Shown here piece after piece: positions 49,996 to 57,391 of a DNA stretch of 64,000 bases (its first letter is position 1; each line of letters starts with the position of its first letter). Source of the DNA: Burkholderia sp. BCC1644 (GTDB lineage Bacteria; Pseudomonadota; Gammaproteobacteria; Burkholderiales; Burkholderiaceae); NCBI RefSeq assembly GCF_902833225.1, contig NZ_CADFEI010000030.1, positions 1-64,000 of the forward strand, given 5' to 3'. A model generated the notes under the pieces. The model saw only the letters and a list, made by a program, of their open reading frames with translations. It was not told the DNA's origin and ran no database searches. The position numbers and the translations under genes were made by a program.

Positions 49996-51579
49996 TCAGG
50001 CGTTCCACCACACGTGCTCGGCGAACATGAAACCCATCATCCCGCCGGTCGGGATCGAGCCGAGGCCCGCGAGCCGCTTGTCGTAGCCGTCGAGGAAGCT
50101 GATGAAGGCCGGGATGCCGATCCGGCACTGCTGCGACACGAGCACCTGCATGTCGCCGTACATCTGCTTGCGCTTCGCATCGTCGGTTTCCGAGCGCGCG
50201 GCGAGCAGCAACTGGTCGAACTTCGGGTTCTTCCAGCCCGACTCGTTCCACGGCGCATCCGACTTGAAGAACTGCGTGAACAGCACGTCGGCGCTCGAGC
50301 GCGGGTTGATGTTGCCGAAGCCGAGCGGATGCTTCATCCAGTGGTTCGACCAGTAGCCGTCGGCCGCGACGCGGTTCACCTGCAGGTTCAGCCCGATCTT
50401 CTGGCCGGCCTGCTGCAGCAGCACGGCCATCTCGATCGACCCGTTCGCATCGGACGTCGCATAGATCGGCGGCAGCGTGGCACCCAGTGCGCCGGCCTTC
50501 TGGAACAGGAACTTCGCCTTGTCCGGATCGTGCGGACGCTGCGGCAGCGACGCGTTGAAGTAGCGATGTCCCGGCGGAATCGGCTGGTCGTTGCCGATCA
50601 CCGCGTAGCCGCGGAACACCGCCGAGCGAATCTGCTCGCGATCGAACAGGTACTTCATCCCTTCGACGAAATCGGGGTTCGCGGTGATCGGATTGTCGCT
50701 GCGCACGATCAGGTCGGTATAGAGCCCCGACTTGGTTTCCTTCAGCGCATAGCCCGGCGTCGACGCGACCCGCTGCGTCGAGCGCGGATCGATCGCGTTG
50801 ATCAGGTGCACGTCGCCGGACAGCAGCGCATTCAGGCGCGCGGCGCTGTCGGTGATGCCGATCAGCTCGATCTCGTCGAGATACGGCATCCCCGGCTTGA
50901 AGTAGCTGTCGTTGCGCACGCCGACCGTCGATACGCCCGGCTTGAACGACTTCAGCTTGTACGGCCCGCAGCCGATGCCGGTGCTGAAGTCGGTCGTGCC
51001 GTCCTTGGTGATCACGAGCTGCGGCGTCGCGAGGATCACCGGCAGATCCGCATTCGCGCTGGCGAGCACGAGCGTGACTTCGTCGGGCCCCGTCGCCTTC
51101 GCATCGGCGAACTGGTCGGCGATCGTCTTGACCTTCGACGCGGTGGCCGCGTTCTTGTGCCGCATCAGCGAGTACACGACGTCGGCCGGCGCGACGGGCT
51201 TGCCGTCGTGGAACGTGACGCCCTTGCGCAACTTGATGATCCAGGTCTTCGCGTCGGTCGTGTGCAGCGACTCGGCGAGGTTCATCTGCGGGGTGAGGCT
51301 TTGATCCAGCTGCGTCAGGCCGCTGTAGAACATGAAGAAGCGGATGTAGTCGGCGCCCGTCGAGCCCTTGGCCGGATCGAGCGTGTCGGCCGTCGAACTC
51401 GATTCGTTCGCGACCCGGATCTTGCCGCCGCGCTTCGGCGCGGGCGCCGCAAAGGCAGCCCCGGGATTCACCAGCAGTCCGCCGGCGCCGGCGGCCATCA
51501 TGCCGCCCGCCGCCATGATCCGCATCATGTCGCGGCGCGTGAAGCCACCCTTGCCGCCGTTGTCGATATCGTCGCTCAT
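49996..51579 (-). CDS. ABC transporter substrate-binding protein (SBP family 5)
   Basis: A periplasmic protein of 527 residues. The N-terminus carries a twin-arginine-like signal (GFTRRDMMRIMAAGGMMAAG) ending near AAFAA, so export may be by Tat. The family 5 fold is seen in KRGGKIRVANESSSTADTLD, WIIKLRKGVTFHDGKPVAPA (the conserved signature), TDFSTGIGCGPYKLKSFKPG and ARLNALLSGDVHLINAIDPR. Family 5 proteins bind peptides, nickel, opines or other small cations; the ligand cannot be told here. AGGAG precedes the ATG. First gene of the four-gene transporter operon, controlled by promoter A. Confidence 0.95.
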   Translation of the reverse strand: MSDDIDNGGKGGFTRRDMMRIMAAGGMMAAGAGGLLVNPGAAFAAPAPKRGGKIRVANESSSTADTLDPAKGSTGADYIRFFMFYSGLTQLDQSLTPQMNLAESLHTTDAKTWIIKLRKGVTFHDGKPVAPADVVYSLMRHKNAATASKVKTIADQFADAKATGPDEVTLVLASANADLPVILATPQLVITKDGTTDFSTGIGCGPYKLKSFKPGVSTVGVRNDSYFKPGMPYLDEIELIGITDSAARLNALLSGDVHLINAIDPRSTQRVASTPGYALKETKSGLYTDLIVRSDNPITANPDFVEGMKYLFDREQIRSAVFRGYAVIGNDQPIPPGHRYFNASLPQRPHDPDKAKFLFQKAGALGATLPPIYATSDANGSIEMAVLLQQAGQKIGLNLQVNRVAADGYWSNHWMKHPLGFGNINPRSSADVLFTQFFKSDAPWNESGWKNPKFDQLLLAARSETDDAKRKQMYGDMQVLVSQQCRIGIPAFISFLDGYDKRLAGLGSIPTGGMMGFMFAEHVWWNA

Positions 51580-52277
51580 CCGAACTGCTCCTGACTGTGG
51601 AAAGTGGGTCCTGGGGTCCAGCGTGGTTCGAGAAACCCGCCGCTTTCGCCTGCTGGTGGCGAATGCGACGTCGTACGCATTGAGTTCATTTAAGCATCAC
51701 CAAAATGCGGGTTGTCGCGATTCGGGGCGGCCGCACGACACGATTCGACCGTTTTGGGCCGCCTGCGCAGCATGATTTGCTGCGCGCCCCGGCGCACCGC
51801 CGTTTGCCCGATGCGGTGTCGCGGGCAGCGGCCGCTGGGTTCGTCGGAGGATTGCCCGTTCCATTGAGGTCGACCGGCCCGGCCACCGGCGCACGGCTGG
51901 CGGCATGCCCGATATCGAACCCGCGCGCAGGCCCGGCCGCCAGATCGCGATCCCTGGCAGCGACGCGTTCGCAACCGGCATGTTCGAGGGCGCGCCAGGC
52001 ACTTGCCGGCGCAACGTGAAGGAGCGGGAAGCGATGCCCGCCCTGCCTGCGCCGGCACGCTTGCACCGGAGGCCGAGGATGGGGCCGCATTCGGCACGGA
52101 CGATGCGCGGTCGTTCGCGGTGAATGCCGAAAGGGCGTGACCGCTGCGCGAGACGATGCGCAAGGTCTGCGTGATGTTCCGACGCCGGCGCCCGGCCGCG
52201 TGCGCGGGGTGTTCCCGGGCAGCGCGGCGAGCCGGCAGCGCGCCGCACGACGGAACGCCGTGCGGCCGACAGGTCGC
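51580..52277. other. Intergenic region between the transporter operon and the HAD hydrolase gene
   Basis: Of these 698 bases, 51580-51785 hold the leader and promoter A of the transporter operon. From about 51790 to 52277 I see no credible gene; the frames there are arginine- and alanine-rich shadows. The HAD gene ends at 52278 in the same direction. Confidence 0.5.
51688..51783 (-). promoter_or_regulatory. Promoter A of a shared regulon (upstream of the ABC transporter operon)
   Basis: Reading leftward: a perfect dyad GCAGCA-AATCA-TGCTGC at 51783-51767 (arms extend to 8 bases, 51785-51765), a 10-base spacer, CAAAACGG at 51756-51749, and TTAAAT at 51693-51688. The 71 bases from CAAAACGG through TTAAATGA align without a gap with promoter B; the last 11 bases (TGCTTAAATGA) are identical. 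The leader to the start codon is about 100 bases. Confidence 0.65.
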
Positions 52278-52946
52278 TTACAGGCCGAGCTGCGTCGCGA
52301 GATGGCCGATATCCGACACTTCGTAATAGTTGTAGAACGGCGTGCCCGGCTCGTGGCCGCGGTTCACGAACGCCTTGTGCCGGATCCCGAGATCCTCGGC
52401 CGTCATCAGGTCGTAGCGCAGGCTCGACGACACGTGCAGCACGTCCTCGGGCTTGCAGCCGAGCTTGCCGAACATGTATTCGAAGCCCTGCATGCGCGGC
52501 TTGTACGACTGCGCCTGCTGCGCGGTGAACACCGCATGGAACGGCGCGCCGAGCTTGTCGACGTTGCTCATGATCTGGTCGTCCGATGCATTCGACAGGA
52601 TCACGAGCTTGTACTTCGTGGCCAGCCGCGAAAGCCCGGCCGGCACGTCCGGATGCGGGCCCCACGTCGGCACCGCATGATAGAAACGCTCGGCCTCGGC
52701 TTCGTCGAACGGCACACCGATGCGCGCACAGGTGCGCCGGATCGCGTTGACGACGACGTCGCGGTACGGCTTCCAGGCCCCGAGCACCTCGTCGAGCCGA
52801 TAGGCGGCGAACGCGCGCACGAATTCCTCCATCGCGACCGGCGACAGCCGGTCCGCGTAGATCTCGCGCGCCAGGTCCGCCATCCGGAAGCGGGTCAGCG
52901 TGCCGTAGCAGTCGAAGGTGATGAACTTCGGTTCAAACTGGATCAT
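52278..52946 (-). CDS. HAD hydrolase, haloacid dehalogenase type II-like
   Basis: A protein of 222 residues. Motif I is FITFDCYGTLTRFR (nucleophile Asp at ~residue 10), motif II VILSNASDDQIMSN, motif III the lysine of AQQAQSYKPRMQGFEYMF, and motif IV region DVLHVSSSLRYDLMTAEDLG. The order and the DCYGTL start are those of (S)-2-haloacid dehalogenases. Some relatives act on phosphates, so dehalogenation is not certain; in motif IV the usual acidic residue is SSLRYD-type, as in dehalogenases. The gene has its own promoter with site C and is divergent from the GNAT gene. Confidence 0.9.
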   Translation of the reverse strand: MIQFEPKFITFDCYGTLTRFRMADLAREIYADRLSPVAMEEFVRAFAAYRLDEVLGAWKPYRDVVVNAIRRTCARIGVPFDEAEAERFYHAVPTWGPHPDVPAGLSRLATKYKLVILSNASDDQIMSNVDKLGAPFHAVFTAQQAQSYKPRMQGFEYMFGKLGCKPEDVLHVSSSLRYDLMTAEDLGIRHKAFVNRGHEPGTPFYNYYEVSDIGHLATQLGL

Positions 52947-53004
52947 GGTGCGTCCTGTCGGTGTGAAGCCCCGGCAGGGCCGGGGACGGGCTGGGTTGTA
53001 CGAA

Positions 53005-53101
53005 ATTGAATCAGGGCAAAAAACCCGGCGCGCGTCGTTCGGCGCAGCCCAAAACGCACATTCGCCGCGTGTTGCCCGGCGCGGGCAGCACGATCTGCGG
53101 C
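53005..53101 (-). promoter_or_regulatory. Promoter C of a shared regulon (upstream of the HAD hydrolase)
   Basis: Reading leftward: dyad GCCGCAGATCGTGCTGC at 53101-53085, a 10-base spacer, CAACACGC at 53074-53067 (6 of 8 bases match CAAAACGG), and TTCAAT at 53010-53005, 74 bases after the dyad. It is the third example of the architecture seen at promoters A and B, with one extra base of spacing. Confidence 0.55.
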
Positions 53102-53358
53102 GCCTGCCGGCGTGGCGCGGCCGCAGGCAGGCGGCAACGGCACCGTCGCTTTCATCGTAGTGCCGTTCCCACAGCAGGCGCTGTCGGATTGACGAGCCCC
53201 GGCGGCATGCTGCGCGCGTTCGTGCGCGCCGATCGAGCGGGTTTGCATCGATCTCGCGCGAGCGGCCGTCGTCGCGGGGAAACAGGCGAATCGTCCTATC
53301 CGTGCCGCTGTGTCGCTGGCAGAGTGGACAGGTCATTCCCACCCATCCGGAGTCCGGC

Positions 53359-54219
53359 GTGTCCGACCTCAATCCTTCCAGCGCGCTTACCTATCGTCCA
53401 CTCGCCGAAACCGACCTGCCCGCCGCACATCGGCTGTCGGAGGCGGTCAAGTGGCCGCACCGGCTCGACGACTGGCGCTTCGTTTTCCAACTCGGCAGCG
53501 GCTTCGTCGCCGAAGACGACAGCGGCATCGTCGGTACCGCGCTTGGCTGGCGCTTCGGCGAATCGCACGCGTCGCTCGGCATGGTCATCGTGTCTCCCGA
53601 GCGCCAGGGCCGCGGCATCGGGCGCGAACTGCTCACCCGCGTGGTCGACAGCTTCGGTACGCGAACCATTTTTCTGCATGCGACGCCGGCAGGCGAACCG
53701 CTGTACGCGAAATTCGGATTCGACGTGATCGATACGATCGATCAACACCAGGGCGCGGCCTTCCAGCCGCCGCTGATCTCGCTGCCGCCGGGCGAGCGCC
53801 TGCGGCCCATCGGCGCAAACGACGGGCCACGGCTCGCCGCGCTCGCGTCGCGCGCCGCCGGCTATCGACGCGACGAAGTCATCGATGCGCTGCTCGGCGT
53901 CGCGAACGGCATCGCGCTCGATCGTGACGGCGAATTGCTCGGCTTCGCGCTGTTTCGCCGCTTCGGCCGCGGTCATGCGATCGGCCCGGTGGTGGCACCG
54001 GACGCGTTGCGCGCGCAAGCGCTGATCAGTCACTGGCTCGCGCTGCACGAGGGCATGTTCGTGCGGCTGGACGTGCCGGGCGACAGCGGGCTATCCGACT
54101 GGCTGCAGGGCCTCGGGCTGCCGCGGGTCGATACCGTCGTCGCGATGGCGCGCGGAGCGACGCCGGCGCGCGACCCGGCGTTGCGCGCGTTCTCGATCGT
54201 GAACCAGGCGCTCGGCTGA
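53359..54219 (+). CDS. GNAT family N-acetyltransferase
   Basis: A protein of 286 residues. The N-terminal GNAT domain (~10-140) has the acetyl-CoA-binding segment VSPERQGRGIGRELLTRVVD and LYAKFGFDVIDTIDQHQG; the C-terminal half resembles the Acetyltransf_18 domain (GFALFRRFGRGHAIGPVVAP), a common partner. It would acetylate an amine. I start at the GTG at 53359, with CGGAG 7 bases upstream; earlier in-frame starts add unlike residues. The 2-hydroxyacid dehydrogenase gene follows after 11 bases, so the two are co-transcribed. An amine acetylase fits the surrounding amine catabolism (inference). Confidence 0.88.
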   Translation: MSDLNPSSALTYRPLAETDLPAAHRLSEAVKWPHRLDDWRFVFQLGSGFVAEDDSGIVGTALGWRFGESHASLGMVIVSPERQGRGIGRELLTRVVDSFGTRTIFLHATPAGEPLYAKFGFDVIDTIDQHQGAAFQPPLISLPPGERLRPIGANDGPRLAALASRAAGYRRDEVIDALLGVANGIALDRDGELLGFALFRRFGRGHAIGPVVAPDALRAQALISHWLALHEGMFVRLDVPGDSGLSDWLQGLGLPRVDTVVAMARGATPARDPALRAFSIVNQALG

Positions 54220-54230
54220 GCGGCACGGCG

Positions 54231-55157
54231 ATGAGCTTCCTGTACAAGGCCGACCCGGTGCGCGGGGCGCAATGGGCGCAGCGCTTCGCACAACTGGCGC
54301 CCGATCTTGCGTTCCGGATCTGGCCGGACATCGGCGACCCCGAAGCGGTCCGCTATCTCGCCGCGTGGCAGCCGCCGGACGAGCCGGCCGCGCTGCTCCC
54401 GAATCTCGAGGTCGTGTTTTCCGTCGGCGCCGGCATCGATCAGTTCGACCTGCTGCGCGTTCCGGCACACATTCCTGTCGTGCGGATGATCGAGCCGGGC
54501 ATCGTCGACGGGATGGTCGAATACGTGACGCAGGCCGTGCTGACGATCCATCGCGACCTGTTCGACTATGCGGCGCAGCAGCGCGAGCACGTGTGGCGCG
54601 AGAAACCGGTGCGTGCAGCCGCGTCGCGGCGCGTCGGCGTACTCGGCCTCGGCACGCTCGGCCAGGCCGTGCTCGACATGCTGCGGCGCTTCGGTTTCCC
54701 GTGTGCGGGCTGGAGCCGCACGCCGCGCACGCTCGACGGCATCGACTGCTACGCGGGCGACGCCGCGCTCGAAGCGTTCCTGGCCCGCACCGATATCCTG
54801 ATCTGCCTGCTGCCGCTCACCGACGGCACGCGCGGCCTGCTCGGCGCGCGCGTGTTCGACGCGCTGCCGGCCGGCGCATCGCTCGTGCAGGTCGGGCGCG
54901 GCCCGCAGCTCGATGCGGCCGCGCTGCTCGCCGCGCTCGACGGCGGCCGCCTCGACAGCGCGATCCTCGACGTGACGGACCCCGAACCATTGCCGGCCGG
55001 CCACCCGTTCTGGACGCACCCGCGCATCCGCATTACCCCCCACATTGCCAGTGCGACACGGCCCAACACCGCGGTCGACGCCGTGCTCGCGAACCTCGCG
55101 CGCCATCGCGCGGGACAACCGATGATCGGCGTCGTCGATCGTGCGCGCGGCTACTGA
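54231..55157 (+). CDS. D-2-hydroxyacid dehydrogenase (glyoxylate/hydroxypyruvate reductase A-like)
   Basis: A protein of 308 residues of the GhrA group. The NAD(P) fold is VGVLGLGTLGQAVLDMLRRF with SRTPR after the second strand, which suggests NADPH preference; catalytic residues are the Arg of VQVGRGPQLD, the Glu of DVTDPEPLP and the His of ITPHIASATRPN. It reduces 2-keto acids such as glyoxylate or hydroxypyruvate. It follows the GNAT gene by 11 bases and precedes the aminotransferase, so it may handle the keto acid or glyoxylate released by that enzyme. Confidence 0.93.
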   Translation: MSFLYKADPVRGAQWAQRFAQLAPDLAFRIWPDIGDPEAVRYLAAWQPPDEPAALLPNLEVVFSVGAGIDQFDLLRVPAHIPVVRMIEPGIVDGMVEYVTQAVLTIHRDLFDYAAQQREHVWREKPVRAAASRRVGVLGLGTLGQAVLDMLRRFGFPCAGWSRTPRTLDGIDCYAGDAALEAFLARTDILICLLPLTDGTRGLLGARVFDALPAGASLVQVGRGPQLDAAALLAALDGGRLDSAILDVTDPEPLPAGHPFWTHPRIRITPHIASATRPNTAVDAVLANLARHRAGQPMIGVVDRARGY

Positions 55158-55183
55158 CGCGCGCATCCGGCCCGGCGGGGCGC

Positions 55184-55279
55184 GCAGCAGAAAATGCCGA
55201 AGCACCCCGTGCAAACACCGCTTTCGTACGTTTCAGCGCGCAAATTGAAGACGCGTGCGAATTTCTCGCCCGGTAGCAT
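55184..55279 (+). promoter_or_regulatory. Promoter D of a shared regulon (upstream of the class III aminotransferase)
   Basis: Reading rightward: GCAGCAGAAAATGCCGA at 55184-55200 (first arm exact, second arm 4-5 of 6), a 10-base spacer, GCAAACAC at 55211-55218 (core AAAC kept), and a -10-like TAGCAT at 55274-55279, exactly 73 bases after the dyad as in promoters A and B. The aminotransferase ATG lies 38 bases further on. It is the weakest match in bases but exact in spacing. Confidence 0.45.
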
Positions 55280-55317
55280 GAACTCACGCTGACACCCGAC
55301 GAGAGTCCCGCCCTGCC

Positions 55318-56718
55318 ATGAACCAAGCCGCGCTGATCGAAGCCGATCGTCAACACCTGATCCACCCCGTCATCAACTACCGTACGCACGAGGCGCGCGG
55401 CGTGACCGTGCTCGAAGCCGCGAACGGCGTGTTCCTGCGCGACGCCGACGGCCATACCCTGCTCGACGCGTTCTCGGGCCTGTGGTGCGTGAACGTCGGC
55501 TATGGCCGCGACAGCATCGTGAAGGCCGCGGCCGACCAGATGGCGAAGCTGCCCTACGCGACCGGCTATTTCCATTTCGGCTCGCAGCCCGCGATCGAGC
55601 TGGCCGAACGGCTCGCGGCGCTCGCTCCGCCGTCGCTGAACCGCGTGTACTTCACGCTCGGTGGATCGGACGCGGTCGACTCCGCGGTGCGCTTCATCAC
55701 GCACTATTTCAACGCGACCGGCCGCCCGTCGAAGAAACACATGATCGCGCTCGAACGCGGCTATCACGGTTCGTCGTCGATCGGCGCCGGCCTGACCGCG
55801 CTGCCGGCGTTCCACCGCCATTTCGATCTGCCGCGCGCGGACCAGCACCACATTCCGTCTCCCTACCCGTATCGCCACGCACTCGGCGACGACCCGCAGG
55901 CGCTGATCGCCGCGTCGGTCGCCGCGCTCGAGGCGAAAGTCGCGGAACTCGGCGCGGACCACGTCGCGGCGTTCTTCTGCGAGCCCGTACAGGGTTCCGG
56001 CGGCGTGATCGTGCCGCCCACCGGCTGGCTGAAGGCGATGCGCGACGCGTGCCGGCGCCTCGGCATCCTGTTCGTCGCCGACGAGGTGATCACCGGCTTC
56101 GGCCGCACGGGCCCGCTGTTCGCATGCGAGACGGAACAGGTCGATCCGGACCTGATGACCGTCGCGAAGGGACTGACCGCCGGTTATGCGCCGATGGGCG
56201 CCGTGCTGATGTCCGACGAAATCTACGAGGGCATCGCGGGCAGTCGCACGGAGTCGGCTGCGGTCGGCCACGGCTACACGTATTCCGCGCATCCGGTCAG
56301 CGCGGCGATCGGCCTCGAGGTGCTGAAGCTCTATCACGAAGGCGGCCTGCTCGCGAACGGTCAGGCGATGGCGCCGCGCTTCGCCGCGGGCCTCGATGCG
56401 CTGCGCGCGCATCCGCTCGTCGGCGACGCGCGTTCGGCCGGCCTGCTCGGCGCGCTCGAACTGGTGGCCGACAAGGCGCGCAAGACACGCTTCGACGCGG
56501 CGCTGAACGTGCCGGACAGGATCGCGGCGGCCGCGTACGCGAACGGCGTGGTGTTTCGCGCGTTCGGCGACGGCGTGCTCGGCTTCGCGCCGGCGCTGAG
56601 CTTCACCGCGGGCGAGTTCGACCTGATGTTCGAACGCGTGCGCAAGACGCTCGACGACGTGCTGGCCGACGCGGGCGTCCAGCGCGCGCTGGACGCCGCG
56701 CACGCGCAGCCGGCCTGA
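55318..56718 (+). CDS. Class III aminotransferase (omega-amino acid/amine:pyruvate type)
   Basis: A PLP enzyme of 466 residues. Family features: LLDAFSGLWCVNVGYGRDSI, YFTLGGSDAVDSAVRFITHY, ERGYHGSSSIGAGLTALPAF, FCEPVQGSGGVIVPPTGWLK, ILFVADEVITGFGRTGPLFA with the PLP-nitrogen Asp, and TVAKGLTAGYAPMGAVLMSD with the Schiff-base Lys near residue 283. The W57-type aromatic in SGLWCVNVG is typical of omega-transaminases for beta-alanine, GABA or diamines. It moves an amino group to pyruvate or another keto acid, yielding a semialdehyde that the dehydrogenase downstream can oxidise. Confidence 0.95.
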   Translation: MNQAALIEADRQHLIHPVINYRTHEARGVTVLEAANGVFLRDADGHTLLDAFSGLWCVNVGYGRDSIVKAAADQMAKLPYATGYFHFGSQPAIELAERLAALAPPSLNRVYFTLGGSDAVDSAVRFITHYFNATGRPSKKHMIALERGYHGSSSIGAGLTALPAFHRHFDLPRADQHHIPSPYPYRHALGDDPQALIAASVAALEAKVAELGADHVAAFFCEPVQGSGGVIVPPTGWLKAMRDACRRLGILFVADEVITGFGRTGPLFACETEQVDPDLMTVAKGLTAGYAPMGAVLMSDEIYEGIAGSRTESAAVGHGYTYSAHPVSAAIGLEVLKLYHEGGLLANGQAMAPRFAAGLDALRAHPLVGDARSAGLLGALELVADKARKTRFDAALNVPDRIAAAAYANGVVFRAFGDGVLGFAPALSFTAGEFDLMFERVRKTLDDVLADAGVQRALDAAHAQPA

Positions 56719-56797
56719 CGGGCCAAGGGAAAGCCGGGCTTGTGGCGGCCATCGTTCGACTCTAAAGTAACCGGACATTCCATTTTTTCCCTCTCAC

Positions 56798-57295
56798 GTG
56801 AACATGACGGACAGCAAGCTGGATCGCATCGACCTGCGCATCCTCTCCCAGTTGCAGAAGCGCGGCCGCATGACCAACGTCGAGCTGGCCGATGCCGTCG
56901 GGCTGTCGCCCAGTCCATGCCTGATCCGCGTGAAGCGGCTCGAAAAGGCCGGCTACATCGGCGGTTACGGCGCGCACATCCAGCTCGAGAAACTCGGCGA
57001 CGTGCAGGTCGTGTTCACCGAGGTCACGCTGGCCGACCACCGCCGCGAGGATTTCGACCGCTTCGTCGCGGCAATCCGCAATGTCGACGAAATCGTCGAG
57101 TGCCACCTCGCGAGCGGCGGCTACGACTATCTGCTGAAGTTCATCACGCGCAGCGTGAGCCACTACCAGACGATCGTCGAAGGGCTGCTCGAGCAGAACA
57201 TCGGCATCGAGAAATATTTCAGTTACGTGATCATCAAGTCGCCGTTCGTCAAACGGCACTACCCGCTCGAATCGCTGTTCGGCGAACGGCACTGA
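56798..57295 (+). CDS. Lrp/AsnC family transcriptional regulator
   Basis: A regulator of 165 residues, or 163 if the ATG at 56804 is used instead of the GTG at 56798. The helix-turn-helix is LDRIDLRILSQLQKRGRMTN followed by VELADAVGLSPSPCLIRVKR; the RAM ligand domain has VECHLASGGYDYLLKFITRS. Lrp-type proteins sense amino acids and act as octamers. It lies between the aminotransferase and the semialdehyde dehydrogenase in the same direction, so it probably controls one or both, and it is a candidate for the dyad shared by promoters A-D. Confidence 0.95.
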   Translation: MNMTDSKLDRIDLRILSQLQKRGRMTNVELADAVGLSPSPCLIRVKRLEKAGYIGGYGAHIQLEKLGDVQVVFTEVTLADHRREDFDRFVAAIRNVDEIVECHLASGGYDYLLKFITRSVSHYQTIVEGLLEQNIGIEKYFSYVIIKSPFVKRHYPLESLFGERH

Positions 57296-57391
57296 CCGCA
57301 GCGTGCGATCCCCCTGAACGCGGCAGCCCGCGGTCCGCACGGGGTCGTCGCGCGGCCGCTGTCGCCGAACCGCTCCATCCAAGGACCTGTC

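Noticed and set aside
45967..51783. A sigma-54 promoter at sites A and B
   Set aside because: The GG and GC pairs are not spaced as in -24/-12 elements; the TTAAAT hexamer fits a sigma-70-like -10 better.
51697..52665. A 322-codon leftward frame between the transporter operon and the HAD gene
   Set aside because: It overlaps the HAD gene in a different frame and is arginine/alanine-rich.
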